Assembly (NCBI RefSeq): GCF_003234795.2
Contig: NZ_CP126268.1
Span: 3,472,001 to 3,536,000 of the forward strand
Source of the DNA: Curtobacterium sp. MCLR17_032
GTDB taxonomy: Bacteria > Actinomycetota > Actinomycetes > Actinomycetales > Microbacteriaceae
Length of the DNA stretch: 64,000 nt
Reading direction: 5' to 3'
Below, one piece after another: positions 17,631-26,189 of this stretch. The notes beneath the pieces were generated by a model that ran no database searches, was not told the DNA's origin, and worked only from the letters and a program-made list of their open reading frames with translations. Position numbers and translations under genes: made by a program. Within the stretch, counting starts at the first letter, position 1. The number at the start of each line of letters is the position of its first letter.

Positions 17631-17698
17631 CAGGTCGCTCCTCGGCCAGGGCGGTCGGATCGGGTGGTCCGGGCGGTGCGGATGGTGGACGTGCGACG

Positions 17699-17732
17699 GC
17701 CGGCCGGTCGGGCGGGTGCCCGACCGGCCGGC
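17699..17732 (-). terminator. Intra-operon hairpin after the binding-protein gene
   Basis: A perfect 15-bp stem (GCCGGCCGGTCGGGC with its complement) and a GGGT loop, 6 bases past the binding-protein stop and before the first permease. Such hairpins either end part of the transcripts or protect the upstream mRNA 3' end, giving more binding protein than permease. Confidence 0.7.
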
Positions 17733-17738
17733 TCGTCG

Positions 17739-19049
17739 TCACTCCTTGGCGAGTGCTGCGTCCATCTTCTGGGCGAGTTCCTTCGCGACCTGGTCGACCG
17801 GCTCCGAGCCGTCGAACGCGCTCGGGAGCAGGTTCGTCTCGAGGGTGTTCCACGCGGCGGTGTTCTTCGACACCGGCAGCGGCTTGGCGTACTCGACCGC
17901 GTCGAGGAAGACCTGCAGGTCGGCGTCCGGCATGGTCTTCGTGAAGGCGTCCTGCGTGCCCGTGTAGGCGGGGATGACCGCACCCATGTCGCCCTGCTGC
18001 TGCTGGGCGGGCTTGCTGGCCAGGTACGCCTGGAGTGCCTGCGCGGCGGCCTTGTCCTTCGAGCCCTCGGCGACGACGTTCGAGACGCCGTGGATGACCG
18101 TGGCCTGCTCCTTGCCCTTCGGCAGCGGGTAGGCGACGACGTCCTTCTCGATGTCGGAGCCGATCAGCGCGGAGCGGAACCAGCTGCCGCCCTGGTACAT
18201 CGCGACCTTGCCGGAGGTGAACCACTGGTCTGCGGTGGTGTCGGTCAGCTGCTTGATCGAGGGCGAGGCGCCGGACTTGATGAGGTCGGTCCAGTAGGCC
18301 AGCCCGGCTTCGGCGGCCTTCGAGTCGTACTCCGACTTCTCGCCGTCGATGACCGAGCCGCCGGCCTGGAAGATCGTGTCGTAGTAGGTCGTCTGGCCGT
18401 CCATGCCGGCCGCGGCACCGTAGGCGCCGTCGGACTTCAGCTTCTGGGACAGCTCGGCGCCGGTCTTCTGGAAGTCGCTCCAGGTCCAGTCCTTCGACGG
18501 CATGGGCACGCCGGCCTTCTCGAACAGGGCCTTGTTCATCCAGACGCCGATCGTGTCGAAGTCCTTCGGGACGCCGTACTGGGTGCCGTCGTACGTGTAC
18601 AGCTTGTTGAGCGCTGCCGAGTAGTTGTCCGGGTCGATCGCACCGGACTTCACCTCGTCCGTGATCGGGGCGATCTTGCCGTTGGCTGCGTACAGCTGGA
18701 AGTTCGGGCCGTTCATCCAGAACAGGTCGGGCAGCGTGTTGCTCGAGCCCTGCGTCTGCAGCTTCGTGAAGTAGCTGGCGTACGGGGTGACGTCGACGTT
18801 GACCTTGATGTCGGGGTACTCCTCGTTGAACCCCTTGATGTTGGCCTTGATGGCCTTCACCTGGTTCTGGTCCCAGACGGCGTACGTCAGGTTCGCCTTG
18901 GTGTCCTTCGCGACCTCGCCGGAGCCGCCGGAGCTGCCGGAGGACGAGGTGCTGCAGCCGGCGAGCAGCGCGACGGCGCTGACAGCGGCGGCGAGACCGA
19001 GCAGTGCGCGGCGGCGGCCGTGGCCCGGGCGGGCGGTCGGAGCGGTCAT
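17739..19049 (-). CDS. Sugar ABC transporter substrate-binding lipoprotein
   Basis: A 436-aa CUT1-type extracellular solute-binding protein. The signal peptide ends in lipobox LLAGC (Cys about residue 32), followed by a Ser/Gly linker and a two-lobed fold (TYAVWDQNQV, PDLFWMNGPNFQLYAANGKI, MYQGGSWFRSAL). It would be anchored outside the membrane and deliver a sugar to the two permeases. The ATG overlaps the stop of the Gfo/Idh gene. The substrate is probably an amino sugar or a glycan containing one, inferred from the divergent catabolic operon. Confidence 0.93.
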   Translation of the reverse strand: MTAPTARPGHGRRRALLGLAAAVSAVALLAGCSTSSSGSSGGSGEVAKDTKANLTYAVWDQNQVKAIKANIKGFNEEYPDIKVNVDVTPYASYFTKLQTQGSSNTLPDLFWMNGPNFQLYAANGKIAPITDEVKSGAIDPDNYSAALNKLYTYDGTQYGVPKDFDTIGVWMNKALFEKAGVPMPSKDWTWSDFQKTGAELSQKLKSDGAYGAAAGMDGQTTYYDTIFQAGGSVIDGEKSEYDSKAAEAGLAYWTDLIKSGASPSIKQLTDTTADQWFTSGKVAMYQGGSWFRSALIGSDIEKDVVAYPLPKGKEQATVIHGVSNVVAEGSKDKAAAQALQAYLASKPAQQQQGDMGAVIPAYTGTQDAFTKTMPDADLQVFLDAVEYAKPLPVSKNTAAWNTLETNLLPSAFDGSEPVDQVAKELAQKMDAALAKE

Positions 19050-20287
19050 CGGGTGGTCCTTTCGGGAACGTCGTCGCGGTCGGGAGTGGTCGCGAAGTGT
19101 CGGAGGGTGGCCTCGGGGAGGGGCGGCACGTCGATGGGGACCGAACCGTTGCGGAGCGAGCGGGTGGCGAGTGCCCCGGCGGCGACCGCGGCGCGGGCCG
19201 CGATCGGGGACAGGGTGGTGGGCTCGCCGAACGCCAGCGAGCGGAGGAACTCGGTCATGGTGAGCAGGTCGGCGTCGGCGTGCCCGTCCTCGACGCCGTC
19301 GATCGGGTACTCGACGTCCCCGGCGACGTCCCAGTTGCGGCGGTGGTTCCAGACCTTCACCACGCCACCACCGGTGTCCCCGATGTTCTCGAGACGCCCG
19401 TGGGTGCCGATGACCGTGTAGTTCCGCCAGTAGTCGGGCGTGAAGTGGCACTGCTCGTAGCTGGCCTGCACGCCGTTCTCGAGCGTCATCATGACCATCG
19501 ACACGTCCTCGACGTCGACGACGGGGTTCAGGCCCGTCTGCTCGGCGGGTGGCCAGTTGTCGAACGAGAACCAGTCGGTCATGAGCTCGTCGCTGCGGTC
19601 GCGACGGTCGGTGACGTCCCCGTAGACCGAGAGCGACCCCATGCCGACGACCCGGCTGGTGTAAGCACCGGCGAGGGCGTGCACGACGTCGAGGTCGTGG
19701 CTGGCCTTCTGCAGCAGGAGCGAGTTCACCCGGCTGCGGTCGGCGTGCCAGTCCTTGAAGTAGTAGTCACCGCCGTTGCCGACGAAGTGGCGGACCCAGA
19801 CGGCCTTGACCTCGCCGATCTCGCCGCGGGCGATCACGTCGCGCATCAGGCGGACGACGGCCGCGTGCCGGAAGTTGTGGCCGACGTAGAGCGGGGTGCC
19901 GGTCTCGGCGGCGGTGTTGAGGACCGCGTCGGCGTCCTCGACCGTGATGGCGAGGGGCTTCTCGAGGTAGACGGCGATGCCCGCACGGAGCAGGTCGATC
20001 GCGATCTCGGCGTGGGTCCAGTCCGGGGTGGTGACGATGGCGGCGTCCACGAGGTTCGGGGCGCCGTCGGTGCCGATCAGTGCGTGGTGGCCGTCGACCA
20101 CCGTGGCGTCGGGCCAGGCCTCGGCGGCGCGCTGGCGGCCGGGTCCGGTGACGTCGGCTGCGGCCACGATCCGGGCGTCGACCCCGTCGGCGTCGAGTCC
20201 GGCGGCAGCGACGTGGTCCGCGATGTAGGACCGCTGGCCGATGCCGACCACGCCGACTCGGAGTGTGCGCGTGCTCGTGATGCTCAT
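19046..20287 (-). CDS. Gfo/Idh/MocA family NAD(P)-dependent protein, first gene of the import operon
   Basis: A 413-aa cytosolic protein: Rossmann N-terminus (VGVVGIGQRSYI), the EKPLA motif of the family (VYLEKPLAITVEDAD), and a C-terminal catalytic domain with QKASHDLDVVHALAG and ENGVQASYEQCHFTPDYW. The ATG follows GGGAGCGAG and fits better than an upstream ATG. Members oxidise sugars or act as NAD-dependent glycosidases (GH109 releases GalNAc by this chemistry). Which applies here is open; the operon context makes a role on an imported GalNAc-containing glycan worth testing. Confidence 0.85.
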   Translation of the reverse strand: MSITSTRTLRVGVVGIGQRSYIADHVAAAGLDADGVDARIVAAADVTGPGRQRAAEAWPDATVVDGHHALIGTDGAPNLVDAAIVTTPDWTHAEIAIDLLRAGIAVYLEKPLAITVEDADAVLNTAAETGTPLYVGHNFRHAAVVRLMRDVIARGEIGEVKAVWVRHFVGNGGDYYFKDWHADRSRVNSLLLQKASHDLDVVHALAGAYTSRVVGMGSLSVYGDVTDRRDRSDELMTDWFSFDNWPPAEQTGLNPVVDVEDVSMVMMTLENGVQASYEQCHFTPDYWRNYTVIGTHGRLENIGDTGGGVVKVWNHRRNWDVAGDVEYPIDGVEDGHADADLLTMTEFLRSLAFGEPTTLSPIAARAAVAAGALATRSLRNGSVPIDVPPLPEATLRHFATTPDRDDVPERTTR

Positions 20288-20349
20288 CTCGCTCCCTTGC
20301 GTGATTGTGACGCCCATGATGCCAAACCGATCATGAATGCACAATATGC

Positions 20350-20369
20350 GCTCACGGATCGCTCACGGA
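20350..20369. promoter_or_regulatory. Direct repeat, candidate operator of the import operon
   Basis: GCTCACGGA at 20350-20358 recurs at 20361-20369 with an 11-base period, about 60 bases before the Gfo/Idh start. One helical turn of spacing fits a regulator binding side by side. The adjacent DeoR protein is the obvious candidate. Confidence 0.4.
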
Positions 20370-20412
20370 AGCGAGATACGAGGGTTTAACACGCCGGTAA
20401 CGTGACGGCGCT

Positions 20413-20434
20413 CGGACGGGAGGCACGAGGTGCG
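20413..20434. repeat. Degenerate half copy of the dispersed palindrome
   Basis: CGGACGGGAGGCACG followed by AGGTGC matches the left arm of the palindromes at 36490, 41170, 55002 and 61624 with one inserted base. No right arm follows. It lies past the 3' end of the DeoR gene. Confidence 0.5.
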
Positions 20435-20515
20435 CCCCCGGGGCCGGCCCGGCTGCCGACGCGGCTCGCCCGGGCACCCCGCGCAGGCTGACCCGCGCGG
20501 CGTGCGGCCCGGAGG

Positions 20516-21304
20516 TCAGTCCGCGACGACGAGCTCCACGCCGGCGGCGGCCAGGTCCGCGACGAACGGGGCCGGGACGTCGCGGTCCGTGACGAGCACG
20601 TCGATGCGGTCGAGCGGGCAGATCCGGGCGAAGGTGGAACGCTCGATCTTCGTCGAGTCGGCGACCACGATCACCCGACGCCCGACCGAGGCGAAGTGTC
20701 GACTGACCTCGGCCTCGCCCTCGTGCATGGTCGTGGCCCCGTACTGCCCGGTCAGCCCGTCGACGCCGAGCACGACGACGTCCAGGGCGAACTCGTCGAG
20801 CGTGTCCCGGACCAGCGGCCCGATCAACTCGTAGGACTGCCGGCGTGCGACACCGCCGGTCACCACGATCTTCACGTTCGCCCGGACCGACAGCTCGTAC
20901 CCGATGTTCAGCGCGTTCGTGACGATCGTGATGCCGTACTCGCCGTCCGCGCGGATGAAGCGCTCGCTCTTGCCGAGCTCCCGCGCCACCTCGGTCGTGG
21001 TCGTCCCGCCGTTGAGGCCGACGGTGTCCCCGGGGGCCACGAGTGCGGCGGTCGCGCGGGCGATCGCGGTCTTCGCCTCGGCCTGCCGCGCGATCTTGTA
21101 CTGCAGCGGCAGCTCGTACCCGGCGCCGAGGGCAGCGGCACCGCCGTGGGTCCGGGTGACCAGCCGCTGGTCGGCGAGGGTGGCGAGGTCGCGGCGGGCG
21201 GTCGCGGCGGAGATCCCGAGCTCGTCCCCGATCTCGGTGATCGAGACGTTGCCGCGGTCGCTCACCAACTCGAGGAGGGCGTTGAGCCTCTGCTGCGGGG
21301 TCAT
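20516..21304 (-). CDS. DeoR-family regulator of the amino-sugar locus
   Basis: A 262-aa repressor-type regulator: N-terminal winged helix (VSITEIGDELGISAATARRD), then a DeoRC sugar-phosphate sensor domain (GLNGGTTTTEVARELGK, VTGGVARRQSYELIGP). It resembles AgaR/GlcR-type regulators, which respond to sugar phosphates. It sits between the import and catabolic operons, divergent from the catabolic one with 132 bases between the starts, and probably controls both. Confidence 0.9.
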   Translation of the reverse strand: MTPQQRLNALLELVSDRGNVSITEIGDELGISAATARRDLATLADQRLVTRTHGGAAALGAGYELPLQYKIARQAEAKTAIARATAALVAPGDTVGLNGGTTTTEVARELGKSERFIRADGEYGITIVTNALNIGYELSVRANVKIVVTGGVARRQSYELIGPLVRDTLDEFALDVVVLGVDGLTGQYGATTMHEGEAEVSRHFASVGRRVIVVADSTKIERSTFARICPLDRIDVLVTDRDVPAPFVADLAAAGVELVVAD

Positions 21305-21373
21305 GGCGTCATCCTACGGGCGCTCCTCCGGCCCGTGGATGATCGGAAATGACGTTTTGCACTTGCATCGAGC

Positions 21374-21385
21374 ACGATCGATCGT
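21374..21385. promoter_or_regulatory. Palindrome upstream of the SIS gene, candidate DeoR operator
   Basis: ACGATCGATCGT is a perfect 12-bp palindrome about 52 bases before the SIS-gene ATG in the gap shared with the DeoR gene. Short palindromes of this composition can arise by chance, so this is a candidate only. Confidence 0.35.
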
Positions 21386-21436
21386 CATGCTGGCCGATAT
21401 CCGATCACCAAGGATCGGTCCGACCGGAAGGACACC

Positions 21437-22315
21437 ATGTCCGACACCTTCGTGGGCGACGAGCTGGCATCGCAGCCGGCCTCCTGGCGCTCCGCCGCGG
21501 CCCTGCTGCCCTCGTTCACCGACGTCCTGCCCCAGCCCGGCGAGCGCGTGGCCGTCATCGGCTGCGGCACGAGCTGGTTCATCGCGATGAGCTACGCCGT
21601 CGCCCGTGAGTCCGCCGGCCTCGGGCAGACCGACGCCTTCGCCGGCTCCGAGTACCCCGCCGACCGGCAGTACGACCGCGTCGTCACCATCTCGCGCTCC
21701 GGCACCACCACCGAGATCATCGACCTGCTCCGTGCCCTGCCGACCCAGCGCACCGTGCTCGTCACGGCCGTGCCGGACAGCCCCGCCGCCGCGGACGCCG
21801 ACGACGTCGTCGCGCTGCCGTTCGCCGACGAGCGCTCGGTCGTGCAGACCCGCTTCGCCACCACCGCACTCGCACTGCTCCGTGCCTCGCTCGGCGAGGA
21901 CGTCGAGGCCCTGGCCGTCCAGGCCGAGACCGCGCTGACGCTGCCGATCGACGACCTGCTCGACGCCGAGCAGGTCACGTTCGTCGGCCGTGGCCCCGCC
22001 GTGGGCCTGACGTTCGAAGCCGCCCTGAAGACCCGCGAGGCCGCACAGTTCTGGGCCGAGTCGTACCCGGCGATGGACTACCGCCACGGTCCGATCGCGA
22101 TCGCACAGCCCGGCCGCCTGGTCTGGTCGCTCGGCCCCGTGCCGGACGGTCTCGCCGACGAGGTCGCCGCCACCGGAGCCCGCCTGGTGCACCACGACCT
22201 CGACCCGCTCGCCGGACTCGTCGTCGTGCACCGCTTCGCCGTCGCCCTGGCCGAGCGCCGTGGTCTCGACCCGGACCACCCGCGCTCGCTCACCCGTTCG
22301 GTCATCCTCACCTGA
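21437..22315 (+). CDS. SIS-domain sugar-phosphate isomerase/deaminase, AgaS-like
   Basis: A 292-aa protein with two SIS domains: VAVIGCGTSWFIAMSYAVAR and TISRSGTTTEIIDLL in the first, ALKTREAAQFWAESYPAMDYR and HGPIAI in the second. AgaS converts galactosamine-6-phosphate to tagatose-6-phosphate; the same fold is found in the isomerase half of GlmS, but the glutaminase domain is absent. Its place before deacetylase, PfkB and aldolase genes favours AgaS. First gene of a five-gene operon with overlaps throughout. Confidence 0.82.
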   Translation: MSDTFVGDELASQPASWRSAAALLPSFTDVLPQPGERVAVIGCGTSWFIAMSYAVARESAGLGQTDAFAGSEYPADRQYDRVVTISRSGTTTEIIDLLRALPTQRTVLVTAVPDSPAAADADDVVALPFADERSVVQTRFATTALALLRASLGEDVEALAVQAETALTLPIDDLLDAEQVTFVGRGPAVGLTFEAALKTREAAQFWAESYPAMDYRHGPIAIAQPGRLVWSLGPVPDGLADEVAATGARLVHHDLDPLAGLVVVHRFAVALAERRGLDPDHPRSLTRSVILT

Positions 22316-23271
22316 TGGCCGCGCGCGGGGCAGTGCTCGGGGTCGACGTCGGCGGCACGGGCATCAAGGCCCGACTGACCGGCACGGACGGACAGGTGCT
22401 CGACGAGCAGCGCGTCCCGACCCCGCGTGACGACCCCGCTGCAGAGTCCCTCGCCGTCGTCGTGGCCGAGCTCGCGGTGCACGCGCGCTCGGTCGCCCGA
22501 CAGCAGGGGACGACCCTCGACGCCGTCGGCCTGGTCGTCCCCGGCGTGGTCGACGAGGCCGCCGGTCGTTCGGTGCTGTCGGTGAACCTCGGCTGGCAGG
22601 ACGTCCCGGTCCGCCAGCGGGTCGCCGAGGCACTCCGGGCGACGGGCACCGACGTCCCCCTCGCCTTCGGCCACGACGTCCGCGCCGGGGCCCTCGCGGA
22701 GGTCCAGTCCGGTGGGCTGGACCACGGCACGGTCGCGTTCGTGCCGGTCGGCACCGGGCTCGCCAGCGCCCTGGTCGTCGACGGCCGGGTCGTCAGCGGT
22801 GACGGCTGGGCCGGCGAGATCGGCCAGGTGCGGATCCCCACCGGGCCGCACGCGGGCCTCCGGGTCGAGGAGGTCGCCTCGGCCGGTGCCGTCGCCCGCC
22901 GGAGCGGTGCCCCGTCCGCCCACGCCGCGATGCTCCGCGTCGTCGACGGCGACCCCGTCGCCCGACGGGTGTGGGACGAGTGCGTCGCCGTCCTCGCCGA
23001 CGCGCTCGCCTGGCTGACGGCGACCGCCGGCTGCCACACCCTGGTGATCGGCGGCGGGCTCGCGCAGTCCGGCACGCTCCTGCTCGACCCCCTCACCGTG
23101 GCCGTGACCGACCGTCTGGTGGGCGTCCGCGTCCCGGCGCTCGTCGGCGCGCGGCACGGCGACGCCGCGGGTGCGATCGGCGCGGCCCTCCTCGCGCAGG
23201 GGCTGCTCGCCCGCACCCACGAGCGCAACCACGACCTCGGCCTCGACCACCCGAGGGCGGTGTCCGCGTGA
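22315..23271 (+). CDS. ROK-family sugar kinase
   Basis: A 318-aa ATP-dependent sugar kinase: phosphate loop GVDVGGTGIKAR, catalytic Asp in FGHDVRAGALAE, and VGTGLASALVVDG. The Cys-rich zinc motif usual in ROK kinases (GCxCGxxGCxE) is missing; the equivalent region reads TGPHAGLRVEEVAS. In this operon it would phosphorylate GalNAc or GlcNAc on O6. The ATG shares a base with the SIS stop (TGATG). Confidence 0.85.
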   Translation: MAARGAVLGVDVGGTGIKARLTGTDGQVLDEQRVPTPRDDPAAESLAVVVAELAVHARSVARQQGTTLDAVGLVVPGVVDEAAGRSVLSVNLGWQDVPVRQRVAEALRATGTDVPLAFGHDVRAGALAEVQSGGLDHGTVAFVPVGTGLASALVVDGRVVSGDGWAGEIGQVRIPTGPHAGLRVEEVASAGAVARRSGAPSAHAAMLRVVDGDPVARRVWDECVAVLADALAWLTATAGCHTLVIGGGLAQSGTLLLDPLTVAVTDRLVGVRVPALVGARHGDAAGAIGAALLAQGLLARTHERNHDLGLDHPRAVSA

Positions 23272-24395
23272 CGACGCTCGTCCGCGCCCCCCGCGTCGTC
23301 ACCGCCTCGGCCGACCTCACCGACGGCTGGATCGCGGTCACCGACGGCCGGGTCGCCGCGGTCGGCACCGGCCCGGCTCCGGACCACGACGCCGTGGTCG
23401 AGGCACCCGGCACCGTCGTGCCGGGCTTCGTCGACCTCCACGCGCACGGCGCCCTCGGCCACGACTTCGCCTCGTGCTCGGCGGACGAGGCCCGCGCCGC
23501 CGGCGCCCACCACGCCGACCGCGGGACGGCCCACCTGGTCGCCTCGATCGCGACCGGCACGGTGCCGGACACGGTCGCCGCGCTCCACCGGCTCCGCCCG
23601 CTGGTCGCCGACGGCACGCTCGCCGGGCTGCACCTCGAGGGCCCCTGGCTCGCCCCCGCACGTCGAGGCGCGCACGCCGCCGCCCTGCTGCACCCGCCGA
23701 CCGCCGCCGAGGTCGAGCTCCTCGTCGACGCCGGCGGCCCCGCCCTCCGGATCGTCACGCTCGCCCCCGAACTCCCCGGCGCGGTCGACGCGGTCCGCCG
23801 ACTCGTCGACGCCGGCGTCATCGCGGCGATCGGCCACACCGACGCCGACACCGAGCAGGTGCAGCGCGCGGTCGACGCCGGAGCGACCCTGGTCACCCAC
23901 CTCTTCAACGGCATGCCGCCGCTGCACCACCGACAGCCCGGTCCGGTCGGGGTCGCCCTGACCGACGAGCGGCTGACCGTGGAGTGCATCGTCGACGGCC
24001 ACCACCTGGACCCGGTCGCCGTCGGCCTGGTCCGCCGTGCCGCCGCCAGCCGCCTGGTGTTCGTCTCGGACGCGATGGCCGCCACCGGCTGCGCCGACGG
24101 GGCGTACCGGATCGCCGGCTCCGACGTCGTGGTCGAGGGCGGGGTCGCGATGCTCGCCGACGGTTCCTCACTCGCCGGCAGCACGATCACGGTCGGCGAC
24201 GCCGTCGCCCGGGTCCTCGCCGCCGGTTCCTCCGCCAGCGCGGACCCCGGTGCCGTCCGGGAGGCCGTGGCCGCCTCGTCCGTGCACGCTGCGGCCCTGC
24301 TCGGCCTGCGTCCACCCCTGTCGGTCGGGTCCGCCGCCGACCTCGTCGTCCTCGACCCGGCGGGCCGCCCCACCGTCCTGGAGGTCCCCGCGTGA
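23268..24395 (+). CDS. nagA: N-acetylhexosamine-6-phosphate deacetylase (NagA/AgaA)
   Basis: A 375-aa amidohydrolase. Metal and substrate motifs seen: GFVDLHAHG (HxH), GLHLEGPWL, AIGHTDAD, THLFNGMPPLHHRQPG, and VSDAMAATG with the catalytic Asp. It removes acetate from GlcNAc-6-P or GalNAc-6-P. Because the operon has an AgaS-like protein and tagatose-pathway enzymes and no nagB, the AgaA reaction on GalNAc-6-P is the better guess. GTG start, overlapping the kinase stop. Confidence 0.9.
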   Translation: MTTLVRAPRVVTASADLTDGWIAVTDGRVAAVGTGPAPDHDAVVEAPGTVVPGFVDLHAHGALGHDFASCSADEARAAGAHHADRGTAHLVASIATGTVPDTVAALHRLRPLVADGTLAGLHLEGPWLAPARRGAHAAALLHPPTAAEVELLVDAGGPALRIVTLAPELPGAVDAVRRLVDAGVIAAIGHTDADTEQVQRAVDAGATLVTHLFNGMPPLHHRQPGPVGVALTDERLTVECIVDGHHLDPVAVGLVRRAAASRLVFVSDAMAATGCADGAYRIAGSDVVVEGGVAMLADGSSLAGSTITVGDAVARVLAAGSSASADPGAVREAVAASSVHAAALLGLRPPLSVGSAADLVVLDPAGRPTVLEVPA

Positions 24396-25339
24396 TCGTC
24401 GTCGTCACCCCGAACCCCGCCGTCGACGTCACCTACCGCGTCGCCGAGCAGACCGTCGGGGTCACCCAGCGTGTCCTGGAGGTCGTCCGTCGCCCGGGCG
24501 GGAAGGGCGTCAACGTCGCCCGGGTGCTCGCCGCCGCGGGCACGGTGACGACCTCGGTCCTGCCGCTCGGCGGGACGTCCGGGACCTGGGTCGCCACGGC
24601 GCTCCAGCAGGACGGCCTGACGACCACGCCCGTGCCGGTCGGCGGTGACACGAGGACCACCGTCACCGTCGTCGACGACCACGCGCACCCGACCATGTAC
24701 GGCGAGCCGGGGCCCGTCGTCTCGACGGACGAGTGGGCGGCCGTGACCGATGCCGTCCGGACCGCCCAGCGGCACGCGACCGCGCTCGTCGTCTCCGGGT
24801 CGCTCCCCCGCGGCACCGACCCCGGCGTGGTCTCGCCCTGGATCCGCGGCGCGGTCGACGCCGGGCTGCTCGTGGTCGCCGACCTGTCGGGTCCGGCGCT
24901 CCTCGGGGCCGCCGCGGCGGGCGCCACGGTCTGCAAGCCCAACCGCGAGGAACTGCTCGACGCCACGGGCGCGCCCGACGAACGCTCCGGTGCGCTCGAC
25001 CTGCTCGCGCGCGGCGCCGGGGTCATCGTCGTCTCCGCCGGCTCGTCGGGCATCACCGCGCACACCCGCGACGCCGTCGTGACCGTCCCCGCGGTGCCCG
25101 ACGTGCACGGCAACCCCACGGGAGCCGGGGACGCTGCCACCGCCGGACTCGTCCTCGCGCTGACCGGACCGGGCAGCCGTCCGACCGCAACCCTCGCCCC
25201 AGCCGATCTCCGCCACGCCCTGGTCGCCGCTGCCGCGTACGGCGCCGCCGCGGTCCTCCGCCCCGTCGCGGGCGAGGTCGACCTGGCCGCCGTCGACCGC
25301 TTCACCGCCCTGCTCGACCGAACCGGGAGCCCCACATGA
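24392..25339 (+). CDS. PfkB-family hexose-phosphate kinase (tagatose-6-phosphate/1-phosphofructokinase type)
   Basis: A 315-aa ribokinase-fold kinase of the LacC/FruK group: TPNPAVDVTYRV at the start, RRPGGKGVNVARVLAAAG, and the C-terminal anion hole and catalytic Asp in NPTGAGDAATAG. In the tagatose pathway it makes tagatose-1,6-bisphosphate. Fructose-1-phosphate is the main alternative substrate, but no fructose PTS is present here. GTG start overlapping the deacetylase stop. Confidence 0.85.
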   Translation: MIVVVTPNPAVDVTYRVAEQTVGVTQRVLEVVRRPGGKGVNVARVLAAAGTVTTSVLPLGGTSGTWVATALQQDGLTTTPVPVGGDTRTTVTVVDDHAHPTMYGEPGPVVSTDEWAAVTDAVRTAQRHATALVVSGSLPRGTDPGVVSPWIRGAVDAGLLVVADLSGPALLGAAAAGATVCKPNREELLDATGAPDERSGALDLLARGAGVIVVSAGSSGITAHTRDAVVTVPAVPDVHGNPTGAGDAATAGLVLALTGPGSRPTATLAPADLRHALVAAAAYGAAAVLRPVAGEVDLAAVDRFTALLDRTGSPT

Positions 25340-26172
25340 CCACCGCCCTCGCCCTCACCGGCCTCCTCGACTCCGCACGCACCGCCCACCGCGGTGTCGG
25401 CGCGTTCAACGTCGTCCTGCTCGAGCACGCCGAGGCGATCGTCGCCGGCGCCGAGCGGGCCGGGCTGCCCGTGGTGCTGCAGGTCAGCGAGAACTGCATC
25501 CGCTACCACGGTGGCCTGACGCCCATCGTCACCGCGACCCAGGCCGTCGCCCGTGCCGCCGACGTCGAGGTGCTCGTGCACCTGGACCACATCGAGGACA
25601 CCGCACTCGTGCACGCCGGCATCGACCTCGGTGTCGACTCGATCATGTACGACGGCTCGCACCTGGACTACGACGCCAACGTCACCGCGACGCACGAGCT
25701 CGCCGACCGCTGCCACGCAGCGGGCATCGCGATCGAGGCCGAGCTCGGCGAGGTCGGCGGCAAGGACGGCGTGCACGCCCCCGGGGTCCGTACCGACCCG
25801 TCCGACGCCGCGGCGTTCGTCGCCGCGACCGGGGTCGACACCCTGGCGGTCGCCGTCGGGACGTCGCACGCGATGCAGACGCGGGAGGCGTCGGTCGATC
25901 GCGACCTCGTGGGACGACTGCGGGCCTCCGTGCCGGTGCCCCTGGTGCTGCACGGATCCTCCGGGCTGTCCGACGAGGAGCTGCGGGGCGCGGTCCGTGC
26001 GGGCATGACGAAGATCAACATCTCGACGCACCTCAACGGGCTGTTCACCCGGGCGCTGCGGGACGTGCTCGACGAGCGACCGGACCTGGTCGACCCGCGC
26101 CGGTACGTGTCGGCGGGACGTGATGCGGTCGCGGCCGAGACCGACCGGCTGCTGACGCTGCTCGCCGGGTAG
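25336..26172 (+). CDS. Class II ketose-bisphosphate aldolase (GatY/KbaY-like)
   Basis: A 278-aa zinc aldolase that would split tagatose-1,6-bisphosphate into dihydroxyacetone phosphate and glyceraldehyde-3-phosphate. Zinc ligands and active-site segments are visible: VLVHLDHIED, SIMYDGSHLDYDANV, EAELGEVGGKDG, VGTSHAM, LVLHGSSGLSDEEL and MTKINISTHLN. Last gene of the catabolic operon; its ATG overlaps the PfkB stop. Fructose-1,6-bisphosphate cannot be excluded as substrate. Confidence 0.87.
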   Translation: MTTALALTGLLDSARTAHRGVGAFNVVLLEHAEAIVAGAERAGLPVVLQVSENCIRYHGGLTPIVTATQAVARAADVEVLVHLDHIEDTALVHAGIDLGVDSIMYDGSHLDYDANVTATHELADRCHAAGIAIEAELGEVGGKDGVHAPGVRTDPSDAAAFVAATGVDTLAVAVGTSHAMQTREASVDRDLVGRLRASVPVPLVLHGSSGLSDEELRGAVRAGMTKINISTHLNGLFTRALRDVLDERPDLVDPRRYVSAGRDAVAAETDRLLTLLAG

Positions 26173-26189
26173 CCGGGTAGCCGACCGGC

